NCBI RefSeq assembly: GCF_000003815.2
Contig: NC_049980.1
Span: forward strand, 15,149,168 to 15,199,624
Direction: 5' to 3'
DNA length: 50,457 bases
DNA from: Branchiostoma floridae
Lineage: Eukaryota; Chordata; Leptocardii; Amphioxiformes; Branchiostomatidae
The first letter of the stretch is position 1. Every line of letters begins with the position of its first letter. Shown piece after piece: positions 1-14,000 of this stretch. The notes under the pieces are model-generated. The model was not told the origin of the DNA. It made no database searches and saw only the letters and a program-made list of their open reading frames with translations. A program made the position numbers and the translations under genes.

Positions 1-1300
1 ATTGTGTTGTAGCTAAGAACTTCAGAATGTTTCCTTCAGGCATTCTTTATATGTACATTTTATATATATATATACAGTTTGTAATTTGGTGATGATGTGT
101 TGACTGTTTTATGTGCAATGTAACACTTGAACCACAATGAAACAATCATGCATATAATATACTAATAGAGATAAATACACAATTACAATCATAACTTCAC
201 ACTGCCAGCCAGCCTGAAATTAAATATGTACATGTACCTACTGTAGTAATGAAGTATGTGTGTTCTCAAGTGTTTTCTAATTGGAATGTATTGATGATCT
301 TAATTGTTTTGAAATGGATTGAAATAAGTAATGTACATGTATTTGCATCTATGTTGTTATTGTTGTTGTTGTTTTGGTAGAAAACATACCTGCACCTGTA
401 TATCCATCTAACAGAATCAGAAGGAAAATCAGATATCAATGATATTATGAAACTTTATGCAAGTGTAAAAAATTGCTAAATGATGATTGTCAAAAAGACA
501 ACGCTTAATCTCAGTCTATAAAAATTACTTAAAAGTCACTGTAAGCATGATGACAATTGACAACTTTGTTTTGCATACATTTAGCATAGACTCATTTGTA
601 CCTTTTTTGTATTTACTATACTAAAATTTCAGTTAATGGTAATTCAAAAGTGTTCTACATTCAAATGGTGGTGATACATATATGACAATCTTGTCGTCAT
701 AACTTGTAAAGCTAATAAACTGAAAATTCTTTATATCAATAGTCCTTTCATTTGGTAGCTTATTGAAACAAATATAGATTGAGAACATAATCAGTTGCTG
801 ACACACTAACATAGAAGTACCAATTATACCTTCTAAAGAGTTTGTTCAGTACAAGGTCACAGACTACCAGCCACTGAACTACTTACTCAATAGTCAACAC
901 GTAACAAGACCCACAGGCCAAGGGTTGCATGAGTAGGACTGGGAAGTATCTCTTCTCCTTAGGTCACAAACATCTCAAGAGTTAACTCAGTAAGAGTGAG
1001 GACTAACTGACTCAAAACGAGAAACACATTTATCTGAAAAATGTAAGGGCAGAGCCAAGTGTAACCCACATTAAGAATTTAAAAAAATGTAGGCTTTTAG
1101 GGGCGTATTCTCTTGTGTTGCTGTTCAAAACCTTATTTTGCTATGTGTGTATGATCTAAAAGTCAATGATATCTGGGCCTGCACAATAACCTTAGAACAG
1201 CTAAGCTATTCTAATTCTACATGAATGTTATTAGATATCCACTAAAGAAAGAATGATTGGCAAAATGGCATATTGTACTGATTGTGGTAAAAACTACACC
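1..1300. other. AT-rich intergenic stretch, no gene recognised
   Basis: No convincing coding exon is visible on either strand. It holds a short TA run (about 62-74), a TTG-rich run (about 353-374) and a canonical AATAAA on the plus strand at 714-719, which could be the poly(A) signal of a plus-strand gene ending to the left. That last point is inference only. Confidence 0.5.
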
Positions 1301-1324
1301 ATGAGGGTGTTTGTTGCATGAAAG

Positions 1325-1600
1325 CACTATTACTGCAGTTTGTAGTTCGCCTTGCATTCGGTAGGTTGTGAGTTCGATCCCTGACCGAGTCATCGCAAAG
1401 ACTTTATAAATGGTACATGCTTTCTCTTCTTAACACTCAGTACAAGTACATTTGTATTTGGGAAAGAGTATAGAAGTTAAACACACCAATACCAGTGGGC
1501 TAGTCTCATGATGTAGTGATTGAACAAACATGTGGCCCAGCCCAAGGGATACTGAAACAGAGCTTGGTGCTACCCTATGCACCATCTAGTGTGAGAATGA
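1325..1600 (+). mobile_element. tRNA-derived SINE fragment
   Basis: A B-box-like block (GAGTTCGATCCC, about 1370-1381) lies in a tRNA-like context, followed by an unrelated tail of about 200 bp. That is the structure of a tRNA-headed SINE whose 3' part comes from a LINE. The A-box end is poorly preserved, so the 5' boundary is approximate. It lies downstream of the snrnp48 stop codon. I judge family membership from structure only. Confidence 0.5.
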
Positions 1601-1629
1601 TTTTAACTCTAACTTTTATTTGTAGTACA

Positions 1630-1843
1630 CCATCCCAAAGCTAGTACAAATGTATATGTATCTTATATATACAATTACAGGTCTTACCTTAATCTATTAT
1701 CGCAGAGGTCTTGAATGAAGACACTACTACTGCACTAACTACTAGTAGTAGTAGTAGTACAGTTTGTAGTCAAACATCCCAAAGCTAGTTTATTTACAGG
1801 TCTCACCTTAATCTATCATTGTAACAGTCTTGCATGAAGACAC
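1630..1843. repeat. Imperfect tandem duplication with AGT microsatellite
   Basis: Two diverged copies of a block beginning with CATCCCAAAGCTAGT (about 1630 and 1776) and continuing with ACAGGTCT.ACCTTAATCTAT (1677 and 1796). The copies are separated by an (AGT)n run near 1741-1760. The block lies in the likely 3' flank or 3' UTR of snrnp48. A minus-strand AATAAA (plus TTTATT, 1789-1794) about 234 bp past the snrnp48 stop is a candidate poly(A) signal. Confidence 0.5.
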
Positions 1844-2027
1844 TTAAAGAGGGCACACTTCAATTTGTTTTGGTCTCAACTTGAGGCTCAAGTTGGCAGA
1901 TATAAAGAGAACAAGACAAAGTAGAAAGCCTAACAAAACACCTAAAACATGACAAAAAAACAGCCATGGCTGAAAAACCTCCTGTACAGAAGTTCCTCCT
2001 ACCCCATACATACTGCACAGATCTGCT

Positions 2028-5000
2028 CTAATGTCTGTGTTTCTTCCTCCGATTGGGACTGGGGCTGTGGCTCCTCTCGCGGGACTTCTTGTGTTTGGAG
2101 TGGCGCTGTTCCCTGTGTCTGTGGTGGTCCTCGTGCGAGCTGCGGTGGCGGTGGTGCTGTCTGGGGCTGTCACGCTGTCTGGGAGAGTCCATTCTGACAG
2201 CAGGGGAGTGGGTTCTTTCACCGGATCTGTAATGTGTTCAGATATTATGGTACAAATCAGCAGCATGTGCACCTCATGTGCACTACAACTGTAGGTCTAA
2301 ATCATCATATGGAAATGCACAGGAGAAAAATAAAAATTGAAAAATTGAAACCACGGACACATAAACAAATAAACGAATGCACACACAAACAAATATACAG
2401 ACTCACATACAAACAAACACACATGCATACGTAATAACCTACAATGACAGTACTGTAAACAAGTGCTTTTAAAAAAGCTGGCATTTTGCCAAGGTTTGCG
2501 TGTGTGAACGTTTTTTTTCTAGTTATTAGAATGTCATATAAATACAACAGAGTAACTAAACCTGATATGGGCACATGGAGAGATTCACAAATATGCAAAT
2601 GACTTTATGTCCAGAAATATGAAAATGAATATGTTTAGTGAAACTTTTTGTCATACAGTATGAAGTTATTTTCGAGAAAATCAGTTTGTTCTTGTGTAAT
2701 TCTGTGATATAGATGTTGTATGGGCATTTTAAGGAAAGTTAGAACGACATATAAGCAGAGTATCGCACGTCTCACGGTTCGTTCATTCAAACATCCCAAC
2801 AGCGAAAAAATGCAGAAGTAGAACAGGTGAAAGGTGAGTTATAATGTTCTATACAAAAGTGTTGTTAATTAGTATTTCAATGGATGTAAAAATTAGTATT
2901 TTAATGGATGTGAAAAAAAAAAAAGACAGTTAAAAAAAATTCCGTCCCTGGAATCGAACCCGGTGCATAGGTTTACAATACGCAAATTTTCCCACTGCGC
3001 TAGAGCGATCATGTTGATAAAACACCCGTTTTAACAGGTATACAAATGTTCGGCATGGATTGAACAGGTCCGTTCATTCTAACATTCCAACCGCTGCAAG
3101 CGGCAAAATGCAAAAATAGTTTTGTGGTAGGGGTGGAAAAGAGGTTTTGGGTGTGTTTTTAGTTCATGGCAAAAGTGATACTTAAGCACAAAACATACTC
3201 ACAAAATGATGATTACACAGTGGAAAGGTACCACAAAAACTGAGAAAATGAAACTACAGTGATTACTTCACATGAGTAGGCCTGAATGTTACAGTACCTG
3301 TTGTCAGTATCAGAGCTGTTCTTTTCATTGTCATTACTCCCCCTGTTCATCTGTTCCAACATTTCCATCTGAGTCTCGATCACCTGCCTCATCACCTGGA
3401 ACAAATCAGAAATGTCAATACTATATAAGATGTTTGTGCAAGAAAAGATATGGGTGCTTGTAAGATGGAATTTTACATAATATCTTAAAATCATTCTGAA
3501 GCAAAATGGAACTGCAATTTCCAGCATGGATTCATCTAATTGTCCAACTTTTGTCATAGAATATGCAGTCCACTGCTTCTGTGATCAAGTCATCATCTAC
3601 CACAAAGCTATCTGTATCACAGAACTTGAGAAGTACTGGATTGCTCTTTTTTTTACAAAGACTGAAATGCATGTTTACTATGATATTGACTGAGAAGAAA
3701 ATAAAACATTTTAAGATACAAAAACATGTATGTGCTGAACAAACGATATATTACAACACCAGGTTAAACATATTTGACAGCTGTATACAATACATAATGT
3801 TTAATCTGCTATGAGTGAGTGTCACCTCTGTTGCTGATCTCTTGGTGATGTGAACATTCTTGGCTCTGTAAGACTGTCTCCGTCGTTTGTAGTCCCTCAG
3901 TTCAGCCAGGATCTCCAAGTGACTCTTCGGACCTTTGCCCTCTCCCTCTGAAAGAGGAAATACCAGCTTCTTAGTGTTGTTGGACCAATTGTGTTTCAAA
4001 ATATGCATCAATATACCACCGGGTATGACTGTGTGTAGCTTACATAATTCTGGAATAATTATTGATCAAGTCTGCACTGTCTAGACTTGTGATACAATAA
4101 TGCTAAGGACTCTCAAATTAGTGAAAACCTTCTGTAACAGATTTTCAACCAAACTCAGGGATAGAAATACTGGGTACATTCTACTTTATTCTAAGCTGTG
4201 CACCCATTCTATTTTCTGTGCACCAAACTTTTTACATTAAGTGTACCAGTACTCCTAGCACCAAAAATGAATTTCAAGGGCTAGTTGGGTAACCTTGACT
4301 GATTGTACAGCCACACAAAATAAATAAAAGGACTTTCCAGTCCTGAAACCTTACCTTGTTTTTGTACGGTCTCTGCCAAGTCAGCAGTCAGGGTGCTGTC
4401 TTCTGTGGAGAAGGCAGGTCTGTTGCTGGTATCTCTGGCCTGCTGCACCACATAATTGTGCATGGCTAGTCTCTGTGCAGTGGTCAGCTCTTCATCCTTC
4501 AAGGGAAGCCTCCTCTCTTTATTTCAACAATGAAATATTAGTCAAAATCAGCAGTATGTTCCAGTAACAGCAAGATCTAATGTTTTAGTAAATGTGTATC
4601 TGCTTATCATACCACTATTTTGCAAAAATAAATGTTTTATCAATACAAATATCATTCCACTTAGGAGCCATCTCAAGTAATGGCTAGTGTCATTGCCCTC
4701 CCATGTTGACATTACACCCACTTTCCACTAGAACTGCTCAGCAACCAAAGATTCAAAATACATGTGTCTGATTCTCTCAACACATGTCATACATAAAGAA
4801 AAATTTGTTTTATGTTTTATGTGTTTTGTTGTCTTTCCAATCATGCTTTAAATTCTTGCATCATATTCCAATCATGAAATCAAAGGTTATACAAATCCAA
4901 GCTCGGTCTCTCTACAGTAACTCAGCAGTGATCATCTAGTAGAAAGAGTGCCTGACATATATATATTATACATACCTGTAACATATATATGACAGGGATG

Positions 5001-8000
5001 TCCCCAGCACCTTCAAGCACACATCTAGATGGCAAGTTTAAAGTTTTTTTGTTTGTTTTTTTAAATCATTTTCTCAACATTAAACTTGACAGGAGTGTCC
5101 ACAGCTGCGACAAACAGCACATACAAACACCTGCCAGGTAATCCTACTGTAATGACAGACTGGCTGGAGACATCCCTGGGTTCAACTCTACAACCAGTCT
5201 TACCCTTTATCTTATCAAGTATTTATCAACTTTTACTGTAGCACTTATTGTGAACCATTATGCTGTAATAACCAATGATATCAGGGGACACTGGCAATAT
5301 AAACTACCAATACTTTCCCAACCTCCAAATGTGGATATGTATTAATGTTTTAAATCTTTGCCTTTACTTTCCAACAGACTCAAGACAAAAGTGACCTATG
5401 ATGTAATACAAAAAATCAAGCAACTGGGTAAATTCTTTTTATAGTCAGACATCTAAGATAGCATCTCCTATCTTTCATTAGGGACTGAGGATGAGTTGAG
5501 AACAAGTATATCCTGTATATAATGAGTATCTGAACTGATACACACATTCAGTTACTGGAGAAAGTTCATAAAGGCTACACTTGTCTTCAGACTCATTCTT
5601 TGTCAATGATGAAAGATCATTATGGATAGTAATGTTCTACCTGGATGTCTAACCTTCACCAATGCCTGATGTCTCATTATGTATACTATTCACAGAAAAT
5701 GTACAACACATAAGTAGGCAATGCCACTATTATGTCTTGGAAGGATATGCAAGGTATAGGATACAAGAGTTTTATAACAGTGTGATCATGAGGATGTACA
5801 TGAAGTTGTGCACTGCAGACTCTACACTCACCCCTTTGGCTGAAAAACAACATAGCACCATGACAATCAAATGAACTGGACAGTCAACTATCTACGTCCT
5901 TGTTTGGTAATCTTACACACTAAACATATGCATAGCAAACAGGTATCTTCATAACCTCATCATAACAGAAGTCTGACTGGTTGTAAAAAAAGCACACAGA
6001 AGCAATAAACATCCCAAAATACTATGGCCATGAAGAAAATAATGCCATGTATGTAAAGACAAATAAAGCTTTGTGTCATAGACCAGCATATCATTTATAG
6101 CTGGATTTTTATGCAGATCATAACAGTTGCAAAAGATCTTGAAGCTAGATCATTGTTGGGGTGAAAGTCAACAGAACATACACCACAGAAGCATGCATAG
6201 ATGGAACAACTCTTGTTACAAGTCTTTTCTACTTTTTTGACAATCTCATCTGAGAAATAAGTGATTTATGAAAGAAAAGTCCTTCATCATATCAGGGAAC
6301 AGCACACTTAATGTCACTGCAAGATACCCACCTTCAGCTGGAGCTGATGACACAGCCTGGGTGAAACTTCTCATCTGGCTGTTCGTAAGTCTTCCCTAAA
6401 GAATAAAATAGGTGAAGGAATGAATGTAACTTTTATGTCTAAATGATCTCTACAAATGTATCTGTCTATCTTTGAAAGTCATACTAATTATCCTTTCATA
6501 TCAGTAATGAATAAAACTTACTAGTAATAATTACATTACAATATATCAGGTTGGTATACATGTATACAGAATTTTATTAGCTCCAGACATTACAGATATC
6601 CTTACAGGCACATCAGATTGCTATGTTACATTGTACATACTAGTACTATATCATAGAATGTACTTTGCAGGTCTGGTGAAAAGAGCTGTATAAAATTCTG
6701 TGCACAGAATTAGAAGACCTTACCTGTTCCCCATCAGCCAATGTACCAGCCCAAGTTGAAGTTGAAGAAGCACACTGAGAGATAACCTTCTCCTGAATGT
6801 CTCTGTCTAAACAGGTACAATCCATTAAAAAAATAAACTGTAAGTGACAACTACTTTAATCAGCATAGACATTCCACGTCAATAATGAATCAATTATCCT
6901 GTAGAAATGTGTTTTGATATTTGAGAACTGATAACCATTGTGTCAAATATAGAGTCAAAGTCAAATGTTGAATATACTTTATAGTAACTTAATTGTGATC
7001 AGGAGAAAATGGTGTATCAGCAGCAGTTTTGATAAAGGTACTATACTGGAAAGTTGATCTGCATATCAGTCCATGTCAATTGCTTACTAGTAGGATGAAA
7101 AACTACAAATTTGGTATCAATTGGTCGATCTATATAGTAAAGACAAGCTTCTTGTGATAGCTGACAACAGACCTGAGTCAGTCTACAGATGTGAGTATGT
7201 AGTAGAGACTGTTATTTTCGTAAACGACTGTTAAGCCATGACTGAAGATGTAGGGCTGATATCAAATAGGATTCTACCATGATCATTACTTCCGAAGAGG
7301 ACCGTGTGTGATAATTGTTCCAGACAGCAAGAGCTGGTACTGCACTGTCGTCATCTGTGCTGCACCATAACAGACAACACTTACCTACTGTGACTGGTAC
7401 AACTGACTGAGAGTTGGTGTAGTAGAAATGGCAGCTCTCCTTCATCTTCTCCTACAATGTGTAAAACACTGTAACTGTATATATTCCTCAACACTGCTAA
7501 TGTTCTAAGTACAACCTTGTGAATTTCAGTGAAGTCACATACTAGGTTTGATCAGTACCAGTATCCACAGAACACACAGCACTTACAACTACAAACTTGT
7601 CAACTTACTAGTACATCTTAGATTTAGTCATCAGTGCCCCTTTCTACTACCAATTAATACAGCTACATTGTATCATACACAAGGTAAAGCTACTTTAAAT
7701 CTGTACTACATGTACATGTCTTACCTTCATAAAGGTAAGACATAAGATGTATATCATCACAACAATTTTTAAAGTCATGCTAATTTAGAAAATGCAAAAT
7801 TTAACTGAATCCAGACTGTCTTTAATTTAAACCAACGTTGTATTTGTTTTTATTATTTTACAAGGGAATGCTTCAATGTAAAAAAAAAGGAACTCTTGAC
7901 ATTAAGTGTTGGATATAAAAGTTAGACCGACCCTCTCCTCAGCATCATATCCAGCCTTAGCCAGCCTGCAGTCCTTCACATGTTCTGTTAGCCTGGAGGG

Positions 8001-11000
8001 CGGGACGCAGTGTGCAGAATCCAGTGGACACACGACCATGTCCTGAAAGATGGATGTAAAATTACATTACAGAACATTACAGAGTGAGTGAGTGAGTGAG
8101 TGAGTGAGTGAGTGAGTGAGTGAGTGAGTGAGTGAGTGAGTGAGTGAGTGAGTGAGTGAGTGAGTGAGTGAGTGAGTGAGTGAGTGAGTGAGTGAGTGAG
8201 TGGGTTACAGTGGCTGGGTTTGTTTGTTTGTTTGTGCCTTTATTTTGACTCGATAAATACTCCATCGGCCTGCTAGGCCGCTTTTCGTGGAGGTCGAGCT
8301 TACATGGAGGAGGTGAGGGGTCAACCAATCATATACATATTGACACAACATTCCTATTAATCAAACAGAAAATTTAGTTAGAGAAGTACAGGAGCTGAAG
8401 TCTTCTTTGCAGTTCTCGCAGCATGAAGTTGACACTCTGAAAACCAAACTGGACGAAGCTAATTCAGAGATAACCAACCTGAAAGCCACTATTGATGAAC
8501 AAGCAAAGAATCCCAAGTCTCTACAAATGCCAGACATGGAGAAAAAGATGGACTATCTGGAGAACCAGAGCAGAAGAAACAACGTAGTCATCGATGGCAT
8601 AGAGGACGACGCCAAGGAAACTTGGGCCGACACAGAAGTCAAAGTACGCAACATCCTGACAAAAAAGTTACAACTAGACTCAAAGACAATCGAAATAGAA
8701 AGAGCTCATCGGAATGGTCCCTTCAGAAATGACTCCCCCCGCCCAAGGCAAGTTGTGGTCAAGCTACTGCGTTTCAAGGACAAACAAATGATCCTTAACA
8801 GAGCCCGATCCAACCTCAAGAATACCAACATTTACATCAATGAAGACTTTTCAGATCAAGCTGGTGCCAAAGATGAGGGAAGCCAGACAACGTGGAGAGT
8901 TCGCTATCATCAGTTATGACCGACTCGTCATCAGGAAGAAAACTAATCAGGAAATGTCGTAAAGCTTATTTCCATCTGTATTACATTTATTGTGTGTAGT
9001 AGACCTATAATATTTCATGTATGCTACTTCTAGATGCGACCATTCAAATATAGTTTTCCACCCATGTATATTTTACTATGTAATGATGTATAACTATGTA
9101 ATGTTGTATATTAACTATGCTTATATAGACCATGTCCAACACATCCACTCAAACAGATGATTTCAATAGTACACCATATAATTTTGAAGATGGTAACCTG
9201 ATCTTTAACCCCTTCATGCTCGACTCAGATAAGGAATCAAACTTCACTGACAGCTGGGATCCAGATGTAAACTTCTACGGAAACTTTTTAGATACAAATA
9301 CGAATACCCCATGCGTTAACTACTCTGAAGATCAGTTTAACTCCATGTGCCTTAAGTCAGGCCATAACACTAACGCTTTCTCAGTGTTGCACCTAAACAT
9401 TAGAAGTCTCCCGCGAAATTTCGACAATTTTACCCACTATCTATCTACTCTAAATCATGACTTCTCTATTATAGGTTTATCTGAAACATGGCTAACTCAA
9501 AGTACTTCTCAACTGTATGATTTCCCAAACTATACCTCAGTACATCGTTGTAGATCGAACAGAGTTGGTGGTGGAGTATCTCTCTTTATACGCGAAAATC
9601 TTGAGTTTGTACAAAGGGACGATTTAACTATACATTCGCATGAGGGAAATGTGGAGTCCATTTTTATTGAACTTCCAGTGTCTTCCTCTCCTACTCGTAA
9701 GAATATGATATTAGGATGTGTATACCGACCGCCTGACACGGATATTAAGGACTTTACTAGTCATCTTGCGACAACACTGGATACAATAAGTAAGGAAGGT
9801 AAAACATGTTTTCTTCTTGGCGATTTCAATATAGACTTACTAAAAAATGAAAGACATACTCTAACGACAGATTTTTTAAATATGTTATTCTCGTGTTGTA
9901 TGTATCCCACAATCACCAAACCAACAAGAATAACTGACAAATCTGCGACCCTAATCGATAATATATTAACAAACTCCTTATCTGAATCCTATACTTCTGG
10001 CACTCTTGTAACAGATATTTCGGACCATTTACCTATATTTTACATAATGAAATGTAAATCCGATGTGAGTAAAACTAACAGTACAAAACGACGTTTGCGC
10101 AAATTTACTAGTTCCAATATCACTAAATTCAAAAACCAATTAGCGGATGTAACATGGGACAAATTATACAATTACTCTAACACAAATGATGCCTACAGTC
10201 ATTTTATTCAAGTCATTACTTCTCTGTTTGAAGAATGTTTCCCGATTGTTACTCACTCCGAACGTAATGTAGAAAAGAACAAACCCTGGTTCACTCCTGC
10301 GCTTCATAAATCGTCCATCAAGAAAAACAAGTTATACAAAAAATATGTAAGGAATCCAAATCCAACTTCTTTCCAGACATATAAAACTTACAGAAATAAA
10401 TTCAACACATTAATTCGCTTATCTAAAAGGAATCACTATCACAAAAAATTCAAGGAGACAACAGATAACATAAGAAACACATGGAAATTGATAAACGAGC
10501 TTCTTAATAAAAAAAAGAAATCGAACGTCCTTCCTAGCAAACTCTGTGACGACACATATGAAATATCAAACCCACAAGACATTGTAGCTGCCTTCAATAA
10601 CTTTTTTGTTAATATTGGACCCTCATTAGCTAAAAAGATCGACAAGACTGACTGTTCTCCTCTATCTTTCATTAACAATGTCTACCCATCTTATAGCTTC
10701 TTTGAAACACCCACTGTATCCGAAGTCCAGAATATTATTTGTAATCTTAAGAACTCTGCTCCTGGTAATGATGAATTAAGTACCTCCTTAATAAAACAAG
10801 TCAGCAGCTCAATACTAGAGCCCCTCACTTATATATTAAAATTGTCCTTGGAAACTGGTATGGTCCCAAATGATTTAAAGATAGCCAAAGTCATACCGCT
10901 TTTCAAATCGGGAAACACCTGTTTACTGTCAAATTACCGCCCCATATCAGTTTTGCCGGTATTTTCAAAAGTCCTAGAGAAATTAGTATACAAGAGAATT

Positions 11001-14000
11001 CTACAGCACTTAGAAGATAACAACATCCTCCATGAACACCAATATGGCTTCCGTAAACACCATTCAACATATATGACACTTTTGAAATTAGTAGATAAAA
11101 TTACCTCGGCCATAGAAAAGAATGAATTCACCATTGGTGTGTTTCTGGACTTGTCAAAAGCATTCGACACCGTGAACCATAAAATTCTATTAGAAAAACT
11201 TAACTGCTATGGCTTTCAAGGATATGTTTTCACATGGCTAAAAGACTATTTATCTAACAGAAAACAGTATGTTTCCAATAATACCTACTCCTCAGATACA
11301 AGATCAATTTCCTGTGGCGTCCCTCAAGGTTCTATTCTTGGTCCTCTATTATTTCTCATATATATCAACGATTTGGCTTATGTATCTGATGAACTATATG
11401 CACTACTATTTGCAGATGATACTAACTTGTTTTCATCACATTCTGACCTTGATATATTAGTCAGTAAAATGAATAGAGAATTAGACAAAGTAAACAAATG
11501 GTTCCAAATTAACAAATTATCCTTAAATGTCAAGAAAACAAATTTCATTATTTTTGCAGGGAAGAAAAAATACAATAAGGAAAATGTTAAAATAGCTATT
11601 AATAACACACCAATTAATCAAGTTACGCACACGTGTTTCTTAGGTGTCACCATTGATGACAAACTTACCTGGAAAAAACATATTGACCTTATTTGCAAAA
11701 AAATCTATAAAAACATAGGTATTGTCAGGAAAATCGCAACGCTACTATCTTCTAAAACATATATGATATTATACTATAGTTTACTATATCCCTATCTTGC
11801 ATATTGTAACATCGTATGGGCGAGTACGTACTCCACATCACTTAAACCTCTACTTCTTCTGCAGAAACGCTTCGTCCGAATAGTCTCAAATGTGTCGTAT
11901 ACATTCCCTTCTGCATCTTTGTTTCGTAATTTAAAAGTATTAACTATATATGATATAAACAAACTGCAAAGTTGCCTTTTTGTTCACAAAACAATTAATA
12001 GTTCTTGTATACCAAAGCAATTCCAGAACCTTTTCCATCACAATTCAGACCACCATCATTACAATACCAGACAGTCTAACCATTTAAAACAGATACAAGT
12101 AAAAACACAACAAAGAAAGTTTTCCATGTTGTTCAAGTGTCCGCAAATCTGGAATAGTTTAAGTGAAGCCTTACATCTTTGTCATTCCCCACCCATCTTC
12201 AAAAACCTGTTAAAAAAGTCATTATTAGATAATCAAACATTTAATTAATCTCCCATTCATTGTCAGTTGTTACTTTTCTTTCAATGTTATATTCTTATTA
12301 CATCATTTCATTCATTTCGCCGTTATGATATTGCATTAGTTATCAATTATTGAACTATTATGATTTATTTCCATTTTGTTAATTCTTTTGGTTACATTAT
12401 TGTCTAATGTATAATTTTTACCCGTCTATTCAATCTTGTTACTTTGGAGGAAGACTTTGTACAAGCCACGAGGCTTTTTTCTTCCCCCCTGCATGTACCT
12501 TCATCCTTTAATTTGTTTTATGTTAACTTTTTTAATGCTTGTGCAAAATAAATAAAATCAAAATCAAATCAAATCAAACAGAAAATAAATACATACATAA
12601 ATGAAAGAAGAATAATAATGAAAACAAATGACAATCATTAGCTCATTGATTACATACATGTTCGTGGATCGCTACGGTGTCACTAGTCTATTGAAACTAG
12701 AGATTGAGGTTGCTCTGGCTTCCGGTACTAGTGAATTCCAAAGAAGTGAACCAGAGTAAGCTAGTGATCATCTGTAGACCTCTCTCAGTGGCTTAGGTAC
12801 TACTAGAAGATCGGAAGCACTACGTCTGGTGGTCCTGACTGATCTGTCCCTGCAATAGGTGAACATACGACGTATGTAGCCTATTGTAGGGTGGTAACTT
12901 ATTGTTCAAGGCCTTGTATACCAGTAGGGCTTTGTGGTGCTTGTGTAGCGACTTCACATCCTTCCATCCCAGACGTGAGTGAACTTCCGCCGATGGAGTT
13001 AGATATGGGGCACGTAGAATCAACTTGCCGGCTCGGTTCTGCATCCGTTGAAGTTTCTCCAGCTCCCGTTCTGGCGCAGAGTCCCAGACAGTACAAGCGT
13101 ACATAATATGTGGCAGACATATGGATTTGTACAAAGTTAACAGGGTAGGCGTTGAAACAAAAGTGCGGACGTGCTTTAAAATGCTAAGTGATCGCCTGAG
13201 TTTGCACAAAATGGCATTAACTTGGCACTTCCAGTTTAGATTACGGACAATGTACATCTTACATTCAGTTACAGCTGCCCCATTGATAGACAGGTTTGGG
13301 CTTTTGCAACTGGGTGTGGCTGGGTGAGTAAGTGGTTGAGATAGTGAATACATGTGTAAGTTGTTGGTACTGGTGAGTAAATGAGTGGGTGGGTGAGTGA
13401 GTGAGCGAGTGAATGAATGAATGAATGTGTGAATGAATGTGTGAATAAATGAGTTAGTACTGGTGAGTACACGAGTGGGTGAGTAGAGTGATAGTGATGC
13501 GAGTGAGTGATAAAGTTTACAAACAGGAGATTATGATAATCTTGAGAAGTGCCTTGTCCGAAATAAGTCAAGTTGCTCTTTCTGTCACCGGTACCACTCA
13601 GTGAAGCAAGTCTACGAAAACCTCGCCTTCCGCACTGGTGTTCCAGTGCTGAATCAATTGTCTGAACGGCCTCAGCACTGGTTTTCCAATTCCAGTGCTG
13701 AAATTCTTTCAGCACTCGTTTTCCAGTGCTGATCGGCCTTGTTCGAGTGCTGAAACTCCCTCAGCACTGGTTTTCCAGTGCTGAATTTCTTTCAGCACTC
13801 GTTTTCCAGTGCTGAACTTCTGTCAGCACTCGTTTTCCAATGCTGAACTGCCGTCAGCAGCAATTCGAAGGAAAAGATAAGTTATTTCGTGCAAAGAAAA
13901 TTGTAGTTGTGCTATCCATTCGTTATGTAATTGAATATATGTATACTGTATAAGGGATATATATCATTTATAAAATGAATGAATGAATGAAGACCTTTAT

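Larger units (their letters stand above)
8374..12571 (+). mobile_element. Younger LINE (Jockey/CR1/L2 superfamily), 5'-truncated in ORF1, intact ORF2
   Basis: A 4.2-kb non-LTR retrotransposon with exact 15-bp target duplications. It begins inside ORF1 (open from the first base), continues with a complete ORF2 (endonuclease plus reverse transcriptase), a 3' UTR of about 320 bp and a tail of AATAAAATC followed by (AAATC)n-like repeats. It sits in the 3' UTR of the older LINE in intron 1 of snrnp48, on the strand opposite to the gene. A perfect target duplication and a 1038-codon open frame indicate a recent insertion. Confidence 0.93.
8220..13315 (-). mobile_element. Older 5'-truncated CR1/L2-like LINE, split by a younger LINE
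   Basis: Two pieces, 13315-12572 and 8373-8220, form one minus-strand element once the younger LINE (8374-12571) is removed. The right piece encodes the C-terminal end of a LINE ORF2 (about 13310-12820), with typical blocks such as LYKSICLPHIMYACTVWDS and LQRMQNRAGKLIL; the frame breaks afterwards. The left piece is the 3' end: AATAAAGG then a (CAAA)n-type tail next to the 10-bp target duplication. It is 5'-truncated and dead. Confidence 0.82.

Noticed and set aside
2941-3010. Functional tRNA gene
   Set aside because: A and B boxes are present but the acceptor and anticodon stems do not form; kept as SINE or pseudo-tRNA.
4991-5180. Small MITE in snrnp48 intron 5 (CAGGGATGTC.CCAGC at both ends, inverted)
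   Set aside because: Only about 16 bp of imperfect pairing, no target duplication, and a third related copy (5089) makes the end assignment ambiguous.
8077-8328. 83-aa minus-strand frame of repeated Thr-His-Ser-Leu
   Set aside because: It is only the translation of the GAGT microsatellite.
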